In this document: in pieces, positions 36,114-44,368 of the stretch
How positions within the stretch are numbered: the first letter of the stretch is position 1
How the letters are laid out: each line of letters opens with the position of its first letter
Assembly: GCF_002261215.1 (NCBI RefSeq)
Contig: NZ_NEVS01000004.1
Span: 4,030,001-4,094,000 of the forward strand
Direction of reading: 5' to 3'
DNA length: 64,000 nucleotides
Source of the DNA: Bordetella genomosp. 11
Lineage (GTDB): Bacteria; Pseudomonadota; Gammaproteobacteria; Burkholderiales; Burkholderiaceae_B
Translations under genes and position numbers: made by a program
Notes under the pieces: generated by a model
Databases searched by the model: none
What the model saw: only the letters and a program-made list of their open reading frames with translations
What the model was told of the DNA's origin: nothing

Positions 36114-38158
36114 AGACGAACAGGGCCGTGTGGTTCGGCTTTTCCTGCATCGGCATCGTCGTCGCGATGATCGCTTTCCTGACGCCATGGGGCAGCCTCA
36201 CTTCCGCCCATATCGGGCTGCTGATGCTGGCCTTGATCGTCGTGGCCATCATGCTGGGGTTCCCCACGGCATTCACCCTGATGGGCATGGGCGTGCTGTT
36301 CACGTTTCTCTCCTATTCCATGCAAGGCGACGGGTTCTCGCCGCGCGCGGTAAGGCAGACGCTGGACCTGATGGTGCAGCGTACCTACGCCACCATGACC
36401 AACGAATCGCTGATTTCCATCCCGCTGTTCGTGTTCATGGGCTACCTGGTCGAGCGGGCCAACCTGATCGAAAAACTGTTCCGTTCCATGCACCTGGCGC
36501 TGGCGCGCCTGCCCGGCGCGCTGGCGGTGGCCACGCTGGTGACCTGCGCGATCTTCGCCACGGCGACGGGCATCGTCGGCGCCGTAGTGACCTTGATGGG
36601 CCTGCTGGCCATGCCCACCATGCTCAAGGCGGGATACAGCATCGGCCTGACGTCCGGCTCCATCACGGCGGGCGGCTGCCTGGGCATTCTGATTCCCCCT
36701 TCGGTGATGCTGATCGTCTACGGCGCCACCACCGGCGTATCGGTGGTGCAGCTGTACGCCGGTGCGCTGTTCCCCGGCATCATGCTGGCGGGTCTGTATG
36801 TCGTCTACGTCATCGTTCTTTCCGCGCTGCGGCCGGACCTCGCGCCCCCCTTGGCCGCCGCCGAAAGATTGATCCCCCTGCCGGACGATGCCGCCCGCGT
36901 GGCGCGCGCGCATCCGGGCAACGCCATGGCCGGCCTGCTGGGCGCGCTGTTCCGGCCGCGTCCGGCCGCCACCGCCGCGTCGCGCCCGTTCCTGTGGACC
37001 TATCTGGCCGTGGCGCTGGCGCCGCTGGCGCTGTTCGCCCTGGTCATGGGCACCGTGCACAAGATGGTGACGACACCCGCCGCAGTCTATGAAGTCCCGG
37101 AAGAACTGCGGCTGGGATCGGGCACCGACGCGCCTTATCCCGCCAGCCTGGGCGAGCCGGGCGGACTGGCCGAGCCCCCGGGGCTTGCGAAGCCCGCGGG
37201 CGCGATGCAAGCCGCCCCGCAGCCGGGCGAGCTGGCGGAACCGCCCGGGGCGGGCACCTTGGCCGAGCCGCCCGCCGCCCTGGCCGGGCCACCTGGCGCG
37301 GCCAGCCCGTCCCTGGCGCCGGTTATGGGCTCGCCGCGCGCCGCAACGCCCGGCGGCGCGGCGGCACCATCGAAAGACGCCCCTTCGGGCGATAGCCCAC
37401 GCCTGCCGGCGCCGAACGGCTACTGGATAGGGTTCGCGATATGCGCCGTCATCGTGGCGGTCTTCTACCTGCTGCTGAACTGGCAGCGGCTGCTGATCTT
37501 TCGCCTCCTGATGGAATCGTTCTTCCCCTTGGCCATCCTGATCGGCGCCGTACTGGGGTCCATCACCTTCGGCCTGGCCACGCCCAGCGAGGCCGCGGCG
37601 ATGGGCGCGTTGGGCGGCGCTTTGCTCGCCCTCGCCTATCGCCGGCTGAAGCTGCCGATGCTGAAGGAATCCGTCTACCTGACCGCCAAGACCACGGCCA
37701 TGGTCTGCTGGCTGTTCGTCGGTTCGTCGATATTCTCCGCCGCCTTCGCCCTGCTGGGCGGACAGGCCCTGGTCGAATCCTGGGTGCTTTCGCTGGGCCT
37801 GAGCAAGCTGGAATTCCTGGTACTGGCGCAGGTCATCATCTTCCTGCTGGGGTGGCCGCTGGAATGGACCGAGATCATCGTGATCTTCATGCCGATCTTC
37901 GTGCCGCTATTGGCCGCTTTCGGCATCGACCCCCTGTTCTTCGGATTGCTGGTCGCGCTGAACCTGCAGACGGCCTTTCTTTCCCCGCCGGTGGCCATGT
38001 CCGCCTTCTACCTGAAGGGCGTGGCCCCGCGGCACGTCACCCTGAACCAGATCTTCCTGGGCATGATGCCGTTCATGGGCATACAGATCGTCGCCATCCT
38101 GTTGCTCTACGCTTTCCCCGGCATCGGCCTGTGGCTTCCCAAACTGCTGTACGACTGA
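36110..38158 (+). CDS. TRAP transporter large membrane subunit (DctM family) with low-complexity insertion
   Basis: 682 residues. N-terminal half (LGFPTAFTLMGMGVLFTFLSY; SLISIPLFVFMGYLVERANL; GCLGILIPPSVMLIVYGATTGVSV) and C-terminal half (FGLATPSEAAAMGALGGALLALAYRRL; LGWPLEWTEIIVIFMPIFVPLL; NLQTAFLSPPVAMSAFYLKGVAP) form a normal DctM permease. DctM proteins usually have about 430-450 residues, or about 600 in the long subgroup. Here about 120 residues between (about 330-440) are rich in Gly, Pro and Ala with loose repeats (LAEPPGLAKPAG, LAEPPGAGTLAEPP, GPPGAASPS). The insertion lies in a loop between membrane helices, so transport may be unaffected. Confidence 0.9.
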   Translation: MKTNRAVWFGFSCIGIVVAMIAFLTPWGSLTSAHIGLLMLALIVVAIMLGFPTAFTLMGMGVLFTFLSYSMQGDGFSPRAVRQTLDLMVQRTYATMTNESLISIPLFVFMGYLVERANLIEKLFRSMHLALARLPGALAVATLVTCAIFATATGIVGAVVTLMGLLAMPTMLKAGYSIGLTSGSITAGGCLGILIPPSVMLIVYGATTGVSVVQLYAGALFPGIMLAGLYVVYVIVLSALRPDLAPPLAAAERLIPLPDDAARVARAHPGNAMAGLLGALFRPRPAATAASRPFLWTYLAVALAPLALFALVMGTVHKMVTTPAAVYEVPEELRLGSGTDAPYPASLGEPGGLAEPPGLAKPAGAMQAAPQPGELAEPPGAGTLAEPPAALAGPPGAASPSLAPVMGSPRAATPGGAAAPSKDAPSGDSPRLPAPNGYWIGFAICAVIVAVFYLLLNWQRLLIFRLLMESFFPLAILIGAVLGSITFGLATPSEAAAMGALGGALLALAYRRLKLPMLKESVYLTAKTTAMVCWLFVGSSIFSAAFALLGGQALVESWVLSLGLSKLEFLVLAQVIIFLLGWPLEWTEIIVIFMPIFVPLLAAFGIDPLFFGLLVALNLQTAFLSPPVAMSAFYLKGVAPRHVTLNQIFLGMMPFMGIQIVAILLLYAFPGIGLWLPKLLYD

Positions 38159-38172
38159 ACCGGAGACACACC

Positions 38173-38553
38173 ATGAAGCCGCATCGCGCCATCTCCGCCT
38201 GCATGGCGGCGTTCGCCCTGGCACTGACGGCCAGCGCCGCCGCCCATCACGGCTGGTCCTGGGCCGACACGGACCAGATCAAGCTGGCCGGCGTCGTAAA
38301 GAAGGTAGTGATCGCGCCGCCACACCCGCACCTGGATGTGCAAACACCCGATGACGGACTATGGCGCGTAGAGCTGGGCAATCCCACCCAGACGCGGGAA
38401 TCCGGCTTCAACGAACAGTCCGCCCGCATTGGCCAATCCGTCACGGTGGTCGGCAACCGCGCCCGCGACCACGCCGAAAAACGCATGAAGGCGGTGCAGA
38501 TCTCCGTGGGCGGAAAAACCTACGACATTTATCCGGAGCGCATCCGGCGATGA
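38173..38553 (+). CDS. Small exported protein, DUF6152-like
   Basis: 126 residues. A signal peptide (HRAISACMAAFALALTASAAAHH) precedes a short beta-rich domain: HHGWSWADTDQIKLAGVVKKVVIAPPHPHLDVQTPDDGLWRVELGNP. The HHGW start of the mature protein is typical of a family annotated DUF6152, often encoded beside the membrane protein that follows here. His residues near the mature N-terminus could bind metal. It is transcribed with the TRAP genes (14 bp gap) and overlaps the next gene by four bases; no function is known. Confidence 0.75.
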   Translation: MKPHRAISACMAAFALALTASAAAHHGWSWADTDQIKLAGVVKKVVIAPPHPHLDVQTPDDGLWRVELGNPTQTRESGFNEQSARIGQSVTVVGNRARDHAEKRMKAVQISVGGKTYDIYPERIRR

Positions 38554-39029
38554 GCCTGGACACCTTCGTGCAATGGGTAACCGGCCTGCCGCCCGCCCAG
38601 TTCCTGCGCGATTCCAGCATCGGCTACCTGCTGGTCAATGCCGCGCACATCGTGGCCCTGGGTGTGCTGGCCGGCTCGATCACGGCGCTGGACCTGCGCC
38701 TGCTGCGCCGGCGCGGCACCCTGCCGCTGCGCGAGTTCGGCCCTTACCTGTCGCACCTGGCGGCGGCCGCGCTGGCCTGCGCCATCGTCACGGGCATGCT
38801 GCTGTTTTCCGTGAAGGCGGACGAGTACGTAAAGAACCCCGCTTTCCTGATCAAGCTTGCCGTGATCGGCCTGGCCATCCTGAACGCCGTGTGGCTGCAC
38901 GCCGGTCCGCACTGGCGCCGCGCGCTGCGGGAACCGGAGATCCCGCGCGCCTTGCGCCTGCATGCCGCCGCGTCCCTGGTGTTCTGGTTGGGTGCCATCG
39001 TGGCGGGACGCTGGATCGGCTTCCTATAG
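38550..39029 (+). CDS. Small integral membrane protein, DUF6644-like
   Basis: 159 residues with four hydrophobic segments: LVNAAHIVALGVLAGSITALDL, LAAAALACAIVTGMLLFSV, LIKLAVIGLAILNAVWLHAG, and AASLVFWLGAIVAGRWIGF. Conserved-looking His in the first and third helices (NAAHIV, WLHAG) recall heme- or metal-binding four-helix membrane proteins. Overlap ATGA with the preceding gene implies joint function. I do not know the role; the pair probably works in the membrane, not in solute uptake itself. Confidence 0.7.
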   Translation: MSLDTFVQWVTGLPPAQFLRDSSIGYLLVNAAHIVALGVLAGSITALDLRLLRRRGTLPLREFGPYLSHLAAAALACAIVTGMLLFSVKADEYVKNPAFLIKLAVIGLAILNAVWLHAGPHWRRALREPEIPRALRLHAAASLVFWLGAIVAGRWIGFL

Positions 39030-39073
39030 GAGTCGCCTGTCGCGCAACCAGCCTCCCGCGCCGGCGGCCGATC

Positions 39074-40150
39074 CTAGCGGCTTTTCTTGACGGCCATCGC
39101 CACCGCGTCGCCCATTTCCTCCGTGCCGACACGCTGGCAGCCGGGCTGCATGATATCGGGCGTGCGATAGCCCTCCGCGAGGACGGCGCGCACGGCGGCT
39201 TCCACCCGGTCGGCATTGGCCGCCTGGTCGAAGCTGTAGCGCAGCATCATCGCCATGGACAGGATGGACGCGATCGGGTTGGCCAGGTTCTTGCCCGCGA
39301 TGTCGGGCGCCGTCCCGTGCACCGGCTCGTACAGCCCCTTCTGGCCGTAGCTGAGCGACGCGGAAGGCAGCATGCCGATCGAGCCCGTCAGCATCGCCGC
39401 CGCGTCCGAAAGAATGTCGCCGAAGATATTGCCGGTCACCATCACGTCGAACTGCTTGGGATTGCGCATCAGCATCATCGCCGCCGCGTCCACGAACAGA
39501 TGGGTCAGTTCGACGTCGGGATAGTCCTTGCCCACCTTGATCACGACCTCGCGCCATAGCTGGCCGACTTCCAGCACATTCGCCTTTTCCACCGAACACA
39601 CCTTCTTGCGGCGGCCGCGCGCGGCCTTGAAGGCGACGTGGGCGATGCGCTCGACTTCGGATTCGCTGTAGCGCATGGTGTTGAACCCTTCGCGCTCGCC
39701 CTTCTCGTTGACCCGGATGCCGCGCGGCTCGCCAAAGTACGCATCGCCGTTGAGCTCGCGCATGATCAGCAGGTCCAGGCCATCGATGACTTCGGGCTTG
39801 AGCGTGGACGCGTCGATCAGCTCCGGAAACAGGAACACGGGTCGGAAATTGGCGAAGAGCTCCAGTTCCTTGCGCAGGCGCAGCAGGCTGGCACCCGGCC
39901 GCATCGCGTAGGGGATCGCCTCGTCGCCGGGAATGCCCGCCGCGCCGAACAGGATGGCGTCGGCCTTGCGCGCGATCTCCGACGTCGCGGCCGGCAGCGG
40001 ATCGCCGGCGGCATCGACGCCCGCGCCGCCGATCGCGGCCTCGACCAATTCCACGTTCGCGCCGGAGCCCAGCACGGCGTGCAACACCTTGACCGCCTGC
40101 GCGGTAACTTCCTTGCCGATGCCGTCGCCCGGCATGACTGCGATTTTCAC
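39074..40150 (-). CDS. leuB: 3-isopropylmalate dehydrogenase
   Basis: 358 residues. Oxidises and decarboxylates 3-isopropylmalate in leucine synthesis. NAD/substrate motifs: [90 protein letters not shown]. Last gene of leuCDB, 39 bp after leuD. Confidence 0.97.
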   Translation of the reverse strand: MKIAVMPGDGIGKEVTAQAVKVLHAVLGSGANVELVEAAIGGAGVDAAGDPLPAATSEIARKADAILFGAAGIPGDEAIPYAMRPGASLLRLRKELELFANFRPVFLFPELIDASTLKPEVIDGLDLLIMRELNGDAYFGEPRGIRVNEKGEREGFNTMRYSESEVERIAHVAFKAARGRRKKVCSVEKANVLEVGQLWREVVIKVGKDYPDVELTHLFVDAAAMMLMRNPKQFDVMVTGNIFGDILSDAAAMLTGSIGMLPSASLSYGQKGLYEPVHGTAPDIAGKNLANPIASILSMAMMLRYSFDQAANADRVEAAVRAVLAEGYRTPDIMQPGCQRVGTEEMGDAVAMAVKKSR

Positions 40151-40189
40151 GGGTATTCCCTCTGTTCGGTATTCAGGAGTAAAGCGGCG

Positions 40190-40792
40190 CTAGGCGGCGG
40201 ATGCATCATGCTGCCGCTCGAAGGCGGCGATGCGATCGCCCAGCGTAAGGGTGTAGTCGAGTTCGTCCATGCCTTCGAGCAGGCATTGCCGGGAGAAGGC
40301 ATCGATGTGGAACGCGTGCGTGCCGCCGTCCGGTGCCGTGACGGTCTGCGAAACCAGGTCCACCACGATATGCGCGCCCGGGCTGTCCTGCACCGCGCGC
40401 AGCAGCGCGGCGACGGTCTCGTCGGGCAGGACGATAGGCAACAGACCGTTCTTCAGCGAGTTCGAAAAGAAAATATCGCCGAAGCTGGGCGCAATGACGG
40501 CGCGCACGCCGTAGTCGTACAACGCCCATACGGCGTGCTCGCGCGACGAGCCGCAACCGAAATTGCGCTGCGCCACGACGATGCGGGCCGGCCGGTAGGA
40601 CGGCTGGTTGAGGATGAAATCGGGATTTTCCGAGCCATCCTTGGCAAAACGCAGGTCGCGGAAAAGATAGGCGCCGAAGTCGTCGGTGCGCGGCTTCTGC
40701 AGATAGCGCGCCGGCACGATCTGGTCGGTATCGACGTTGGACCGCGGCACCGGCAGCGCCACGGCATCGACTCGTTGGAAGGCTTCCATCAT
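40190..40792 (-). CDS. leuD: Isopropylmalate isomerase small subunit
   Basis: 200 residues. The swivelling small subunit of the LeuCD aconitase-type enzyme. Motifs: SNVDTDQIVPARYL, NFGCGSSREHAVWAL, APSFGDIFFSNSLKNGLLPI. Start ATG 40792 (an ATG-ATG pair) is fused to the leuC stop as TGATG, a one-base overlap typical of translational coupling. The frame is open far upstream inside leuC, which is only shadow coding. Confidence 0.96.
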   Translation of the reverse strand: MMEAFQRVDAVALPVPRSNVDTDQIVPARYLQKPRTDDFGAYLFRDLRFAKDGSENPDFILNQPSYRPARIVVAQRNFGCGSSREHAVWALYDYGVRAVIAPSFGDIFFSNSLKNGLLPIVLPDETVAALLRAVQDSPGAHIVVDLVSQTVTAPDGGTHAFHIDAFSRQCLLEGMDELDYTLTLGDRIAAFERQHDASAA

Positions 40793-42216
40793 CAGCTCCT
40801 GTCCAGCAAGGGGCGCGGATCGGCCAGATGGCCGGTCACGGCGGCGGCCGCCGCCATCGCGGGGCTCATCAGGTGGGTACGCGAACCCGGCCCTTGCCGT
40901 CCGACAAAATTGCGGTTGGACGTCGAGGCGCAGCGCTGGCCCGGCGCGACGGTATCGCCATTGGTCGCCAGGCACATCGAGCAGCCCGCGTAGCGCCACT
41001 CGAAACCGGCGTCGCGGAAGACCCGGTCCAGCCCCTCCTGTTCGGCCTGCAACTTGACCTGCTGCGAACCGGGCACGACCCACGCGCGTACCCCCTGGGC
41101 GACACGCTTGCCGCGCGCCACGGCAGCGGCCTGGCGCAGATCCTCGATGCGGCCATTGGTGCAGGACCCGATGAACACGCGGTCCACCGTCACGTCCGTC
41201 AGGGGCATGCCGGGCTTCAATCCCATATATTCCAAGGTGCGCGCCATCGTCGCCCGCCGTCCGGCATCGGCGGCGCTGTCCGGATCCGGCACCCGGCCGG
41301 AAATGGGCAAGGCATCCTCGGGGCTGTTGCCCCAGGTCACCATGGGCTGCAAGGACGAACCGTCCAGTACCACTTCGCGGTCGAAGCGCGCCCCGGGGTC
41401 CGTGGGCAGCGCGCGCCATTGCGCGATCGCGCGGTCCCATTCGGCACCCGAAGGCGCATAGGGCCGCCCATGCAGCCAGGCAAAGGTCGTATCGTCGGGC
41501 GCCACCATGCCGGCACGCGCGCCGGCCTCGATCGACATATTGCAGACGGTCATGCGCCCTTCCATGGACAGCGCCTCGATAGCCGGGCCGGCGTACTCGA
41601 TGACGTGGCCGGTCGCGCCCGCGGCTCCGATCCTGGCGATGATCCCCAGGATGATGTCCTTGGCGGCCACCCCCGGTTGCAGGCGCCCCTGCACCACCAC
41701 ACGCATCGTCGGCGGCTTGCGCTGCCAGATCGATTGCGTCGCCAGTACGTGGGCCACTTCCGATGCGCCGATGCCGAAGGCGAAGGCGCCCATGGCGCCG
41801 TGCGTGGCGGTATGGCTGTCGCCGCACACGATCAGCATGCCCGGCAGGCTCAGGCCCTGCTCGGGCCCGACCACATGGATGATGCCCTGGCGCGGGTCGT
41901 CCAGCCCGAAGAACTGCATGCCCGCATCCTTGGCATCCTGCCGCAAGGCATCGGCCATGGCGCGTTTTTCCGGGTCGGCGATCGTGGACAGGTCGCGCGT
42001 ATCCGTGGGTACGTAATGGTCGGGCGTGGCGAAACTGCGCTGCGGACTGCGCACCTTCAGGCCGCGTTGCCGCAGCATCGCGAAAGCGGGCGCCGAACCG
42101 TCCTGGACCAGATGGCGATCGACGTAAAGCAGGCTGGTGCCGTCGTCACGCTGCAGGACCTGGTGCCGCGACCAGATCTTGTCGAACAGCGTGCTAGGCG
42201 CGGGGGCAGAAGACAT
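40792..42216 (-). CDS. leuC: Isopropylmalate isomerase large subunit
   Basis: 474 residues. Holds the [4Fe-4S] cluster with Cys in [12 protein letters not shown] and [13 protein letters not shown]-terminal [11 protein letters not shown] and [30 protein letters not shown] are diagnostic. First gene of the leuCDB unit; a Bug-type binding protein gene lies 42 bp upstream on the same strand and may be co-transcribed. Confidence 0.97.
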   Translation of the reverse strand: MSSAPAPSTLFDKIWSRHQVLQRDDGTSLLYVDRHLVQDGSAPAFAMLRQRGLKVRSPQRSFATPDHYVPTDTRDLSTIADPEKRAMADALRQDAKDAGMQFFGLDDPRQGIIHVVGPEQGLSLPGMLIVCGDSHTATHGAMGAFAFGIGASEVAHVLATQSIWQRKPPTMRVVVQGRLQPGVAAKDIILGIIARIGAAGATGHVIEYAGPAIEALSMEGRMTVCNMSIEAGARAGMVAPDDTTFAWLHGRPYAPSGAEWDRAIAQWRALPTDPGARFDREVVLDGSSLQPMVTWGNSPEDALPISGRVPDPDSAADAGRRATMARTLEYMGLKPGMPLTDVTVDRVFIGSCTNGRIEDLRQAAAVARGKRVAQGVRAWVVPGSQQVKLQAEQEGLDRVFRDAGFEWRYAGCSMCLATNGDTVAPGQRCASTSNRNFVGRQGPGSRTHLMSPAMAAAAAVTGHLADPRPLLDRS

Positions 42217-42258
42217 GGCTGAATGGCAGGCTGATAAAGGTTGAGGGAATCGGGGCGT

Positions 42259-43218
42259 TCAATCGAGCTTGGCGCCGGACAGTTCCACGATGGGCTTGTA
42301 GCGCTGGATCTCTTCGTTGATAAAGCTGGTGAAGTCCGCCGGCGTGCCGCCGCCGATCTCCGCGCCGTAGTCCAGCATGCGCTGGCGGATTTCGGCGTTC
42401 TTCAGCACCGCGTTGGTCGCCTTGCTGAGCTTGTCGACGACGTCCTGGGGCATGCCCTTGGGGCCCATCAGGCCATACCAGGACGAGGCATAGACGTTCT
42501 TCACGCCCAGCTCGTCCAGGGTCGGCACGTCCGGCAGTTGTGCGTTGCGCTGGCGCGATGCCACCGCCAGCGCGCGCAGCTTGCCGGCCTTGACCAGGGG
42601 CAGGCAGGTCGTCGTGTCCAGCATCAGCGACACGTGGCCCGCCATCAGGTCGGCTTCGGCCGGCGCGGTGCCCTTGTACGGCACATGGACGATGTTGATC
42701 TTGGTCGCGTCCATGAATTGCACGGCCGCCAGGTGCTGCGACGATCCCACGCCGGCCGAACCATAGTTCAGCTTGCCGGGGTTGGCCTTGGCGTAAGCGA
42801 CCAGGTCCTGCATGGTCTTGAACGGCGACGCGGCCGGCACGACCAGGATGTTGGGCACCGCCGATACATAGGTAATGGGCGTGAAGTCCTTGACCGGGTC
42901 GAACCCCAGGTGGGAATACAGGTAGACGTTGATGGCGTTGGGGCTGATGGAGCCCATCAACAGGTTGTAGCCGTCCGCCGGCTGGCGCATCGCCAGCTCG
43001 GTGCCGATGTTGCCCCCCGCGCCGGACCGATTGTCGACAATCACGGGTTGGCCGAGCTCCTGGGATAAGCCCTGCGCGACCAGGCGCCCCATGGTGTCCA
43101 CCCCCCCACCCGGGGGCCAGGGGACGATCATCTTGATGGGATGGTCGGGGTACTGCGCCTGCGCGGCGCTACAGGCGGCCAGCATCAGGGCGGCCAGCCA
43201 GGCATGCAGTTTGTTCAT
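42259..43218 (-). CDS. Tripartite tricarboxylate transporter substrate-binding protein (Bug family)
   Basis: 319 residues. Signal peptide LHAWLAALMLAACSAAQA, then the Bug pattern YPDHPIKMIVPWPPGGGVDTMGRLVAQGLSQELGQPVIVDNRSGAGGNIGTELAMR. Bug proteins are extremely numerous in Bordetella; most have no transporter membrane genes nearby, as here. The solute is unknown; carboxylates are common. Located between a divergent LysR gene and leuC. Confidence 0.92.
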   Translation of the reverse strand: MNKLHAWLAALMLAACSAAQAQYPDHPIKMIVPWPPGGGVDTMGRLVAQGLSQELGQPVIVDNRSGAGGNIGTELAMRQPADGYNLLMGSISPNAINVYLYSHLGFDPVKDFTPITYVSAVPNILVVPAASPFKTMQDLVAYAKANPGKLNYGSAGVGSSQHLAAVQFMDATKINIVHVPYKGTAPAEADLMAGHVSLMLDTTTCLPLVKAGKLRALAVASRQRNAQLPDVPTLDELGVKNVYASSWYGLMGPKGMPQDVVDKLSKATNAVLKNAEIRQRMLDYGAEIGGGTPADFTSFINEEIQRYKPIVELSGAKLD

Positions 43219-43338
43219 GGTTGTCTCCGTATTTTTTGTGGTGATACGGGCGTTATTCTTGGCTGTCGCCTTCTGGCGGGCAAGGCAAATTAAGGCATGT
43301 CAGCTATGATCAATACTCATAGCACTCTGGAGCAGGCC
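43219..43338. promoter_or_regulatory. Divergent promoter region of Bug/leuCDB and LysR gene
   Basis: 120 bp between two divergent starts, relatively AT-rich for this window (CAAATTAAGGCATG, ATGATCAATACTCATAG). LysR-type regulators usually bind in such a shared region; ATGA-N7-TCAT at 43306-43320 has dyad symmetry and fits a LysR box in shape, but I cannot confirm it. Confidence 0.35.
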
Positions 43339-44247
43339 ATGACCCGTCGCCTCCCGCCACTGAACGCACTGCGCGCCTTCGAGGCTTCCGCGCGCAATGC
43401 CAGCTTTACCCGTGCCGCGGAAGAACTCTGCGTCACCCAGGGCGCGGTCAGCCGCCATGTCGCCTCGCTGGAGGACTGGACCAAGGCGCAACTGTTCGTG
43501 CGCGGCCGCCATGGCATCGAACTGACCGGACCGGGACAGGCTTACTTCCGCACGATCAAGGCCGCGCTGGACCAGATCGAACAGGCGACCCGGCAGTTGC
43601 AGCAGCAGCCGGACGACCGCTGCCTGCGCATCAAGCTGCCGCCGACCTTCGCCATCAAATGGCTGGTGCCCCGGCTGGCGCGCTTTCACGCCGCGCGGCG
43701 CGACATCGACGTACAGATCACCACATCCCATCTGCGCGCGGATTTCGATCGCGAGGATGTGGACATCAGCATCCACTCGGAGGCGCGGACACCGTCGGGC
43801 CCCGGCTACCGCCGATTGTTCGGCGAAACGCTGCTGCCCGTTTGCGCGCCCGGGCTGTTAAACAAGGAACCGCGGCTGGAAAGGCCGGAAGACCTTGCCG
43901 ATCACGTCCTCCTGTGTTCCTTGAACCGCCCCAACGACTGGCCCACGTGGCTATCGGCGGCAGGCGTCGGCCATATCGACGGCAACAGCGGCCTGAAGTT
44001 CGAGAACGCCGCCCTGGCCTACCAGGCCGCCATCGACCAATTGGGCGTCATGGTCGCGCAGCTGGCCTTCGTCAGCGACGACCTGCTGGCAGGGCGGCTG
44101 GTGGCGCCGCTGCCCCAGCGCACCGACACCGGCGGCGCCTATGTGCTGGCGTATCGCAGCGACCGGCCCAAGCCGGAACGCGTGCAGGCGTTTGAAGCCT
44201 GGATCGTGAAGGAAGCGGAAGAGATGGAGTCCCGCCTGCTGATGTAA
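43339..44247 (+). CDS. LysR-family regulator, GcvA-like
   Basis: 302 residues. N-terminal winged HTH (LPPLNALRAFEASARNASFTRAAEELCVTQGAVSRHVASLE), then the effector domain (LRIKLPPTFAIKWLVPRLARFHAARRDIDVQITTS). The PPLNALRAFEA start defines the GcvA subgroup. I prefer ATG 43339 to the upstream in-frame ATGs at 43297 and 43306 because HTH spacing is then standard; the longer form is possible. It likely controls the divergent Bug gene and perhaps leuCDB. Confidence 0.88.
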   Translation: MTRRLPPLNALRAFEASARNASFTRAAEELCVTQGAVSRHVASLEDWTKAQLFVRGRHGIELTGPGQAYFRTIKAALDQIEQATRQLQQQPDDRCLRIKLPPTFAIKWLVPRLARFHAARRDIDVQITTSHLRADFDREDVDISIHSEARTPSGPGYRRLFGETLLPVCAPGLLNKEPRLERPEDLADHVLLCSLNRPNDWPTWLSAAGVGHIDGNSGLKFENAALAYQAAIDQLGVMVAQLAFVSDDLLAGRLVAPLPQRTDTGGAYVLAYRSDRPKPERVQAFEAWIVKEAEEMESRLLM

Positions 44248-44368
44248 TGGCGTAATGGCGCTTTTCCGGTAACCCGGCGCGCCGTCCCTGTCCGGGATCC
44301 ACCTTCATGAAATGGGCAAGGCCCGGAGGGCGACCCCGCATAAACGGCATCGCCCAGGGGCCTTCCTA

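Noticed and set aside
44248..44368. Left attachment site of the island
   Set aside because: Only an 8-bp match (GGCGCGCC) to the tRNA-Arg 3' end was found; too short to claim.
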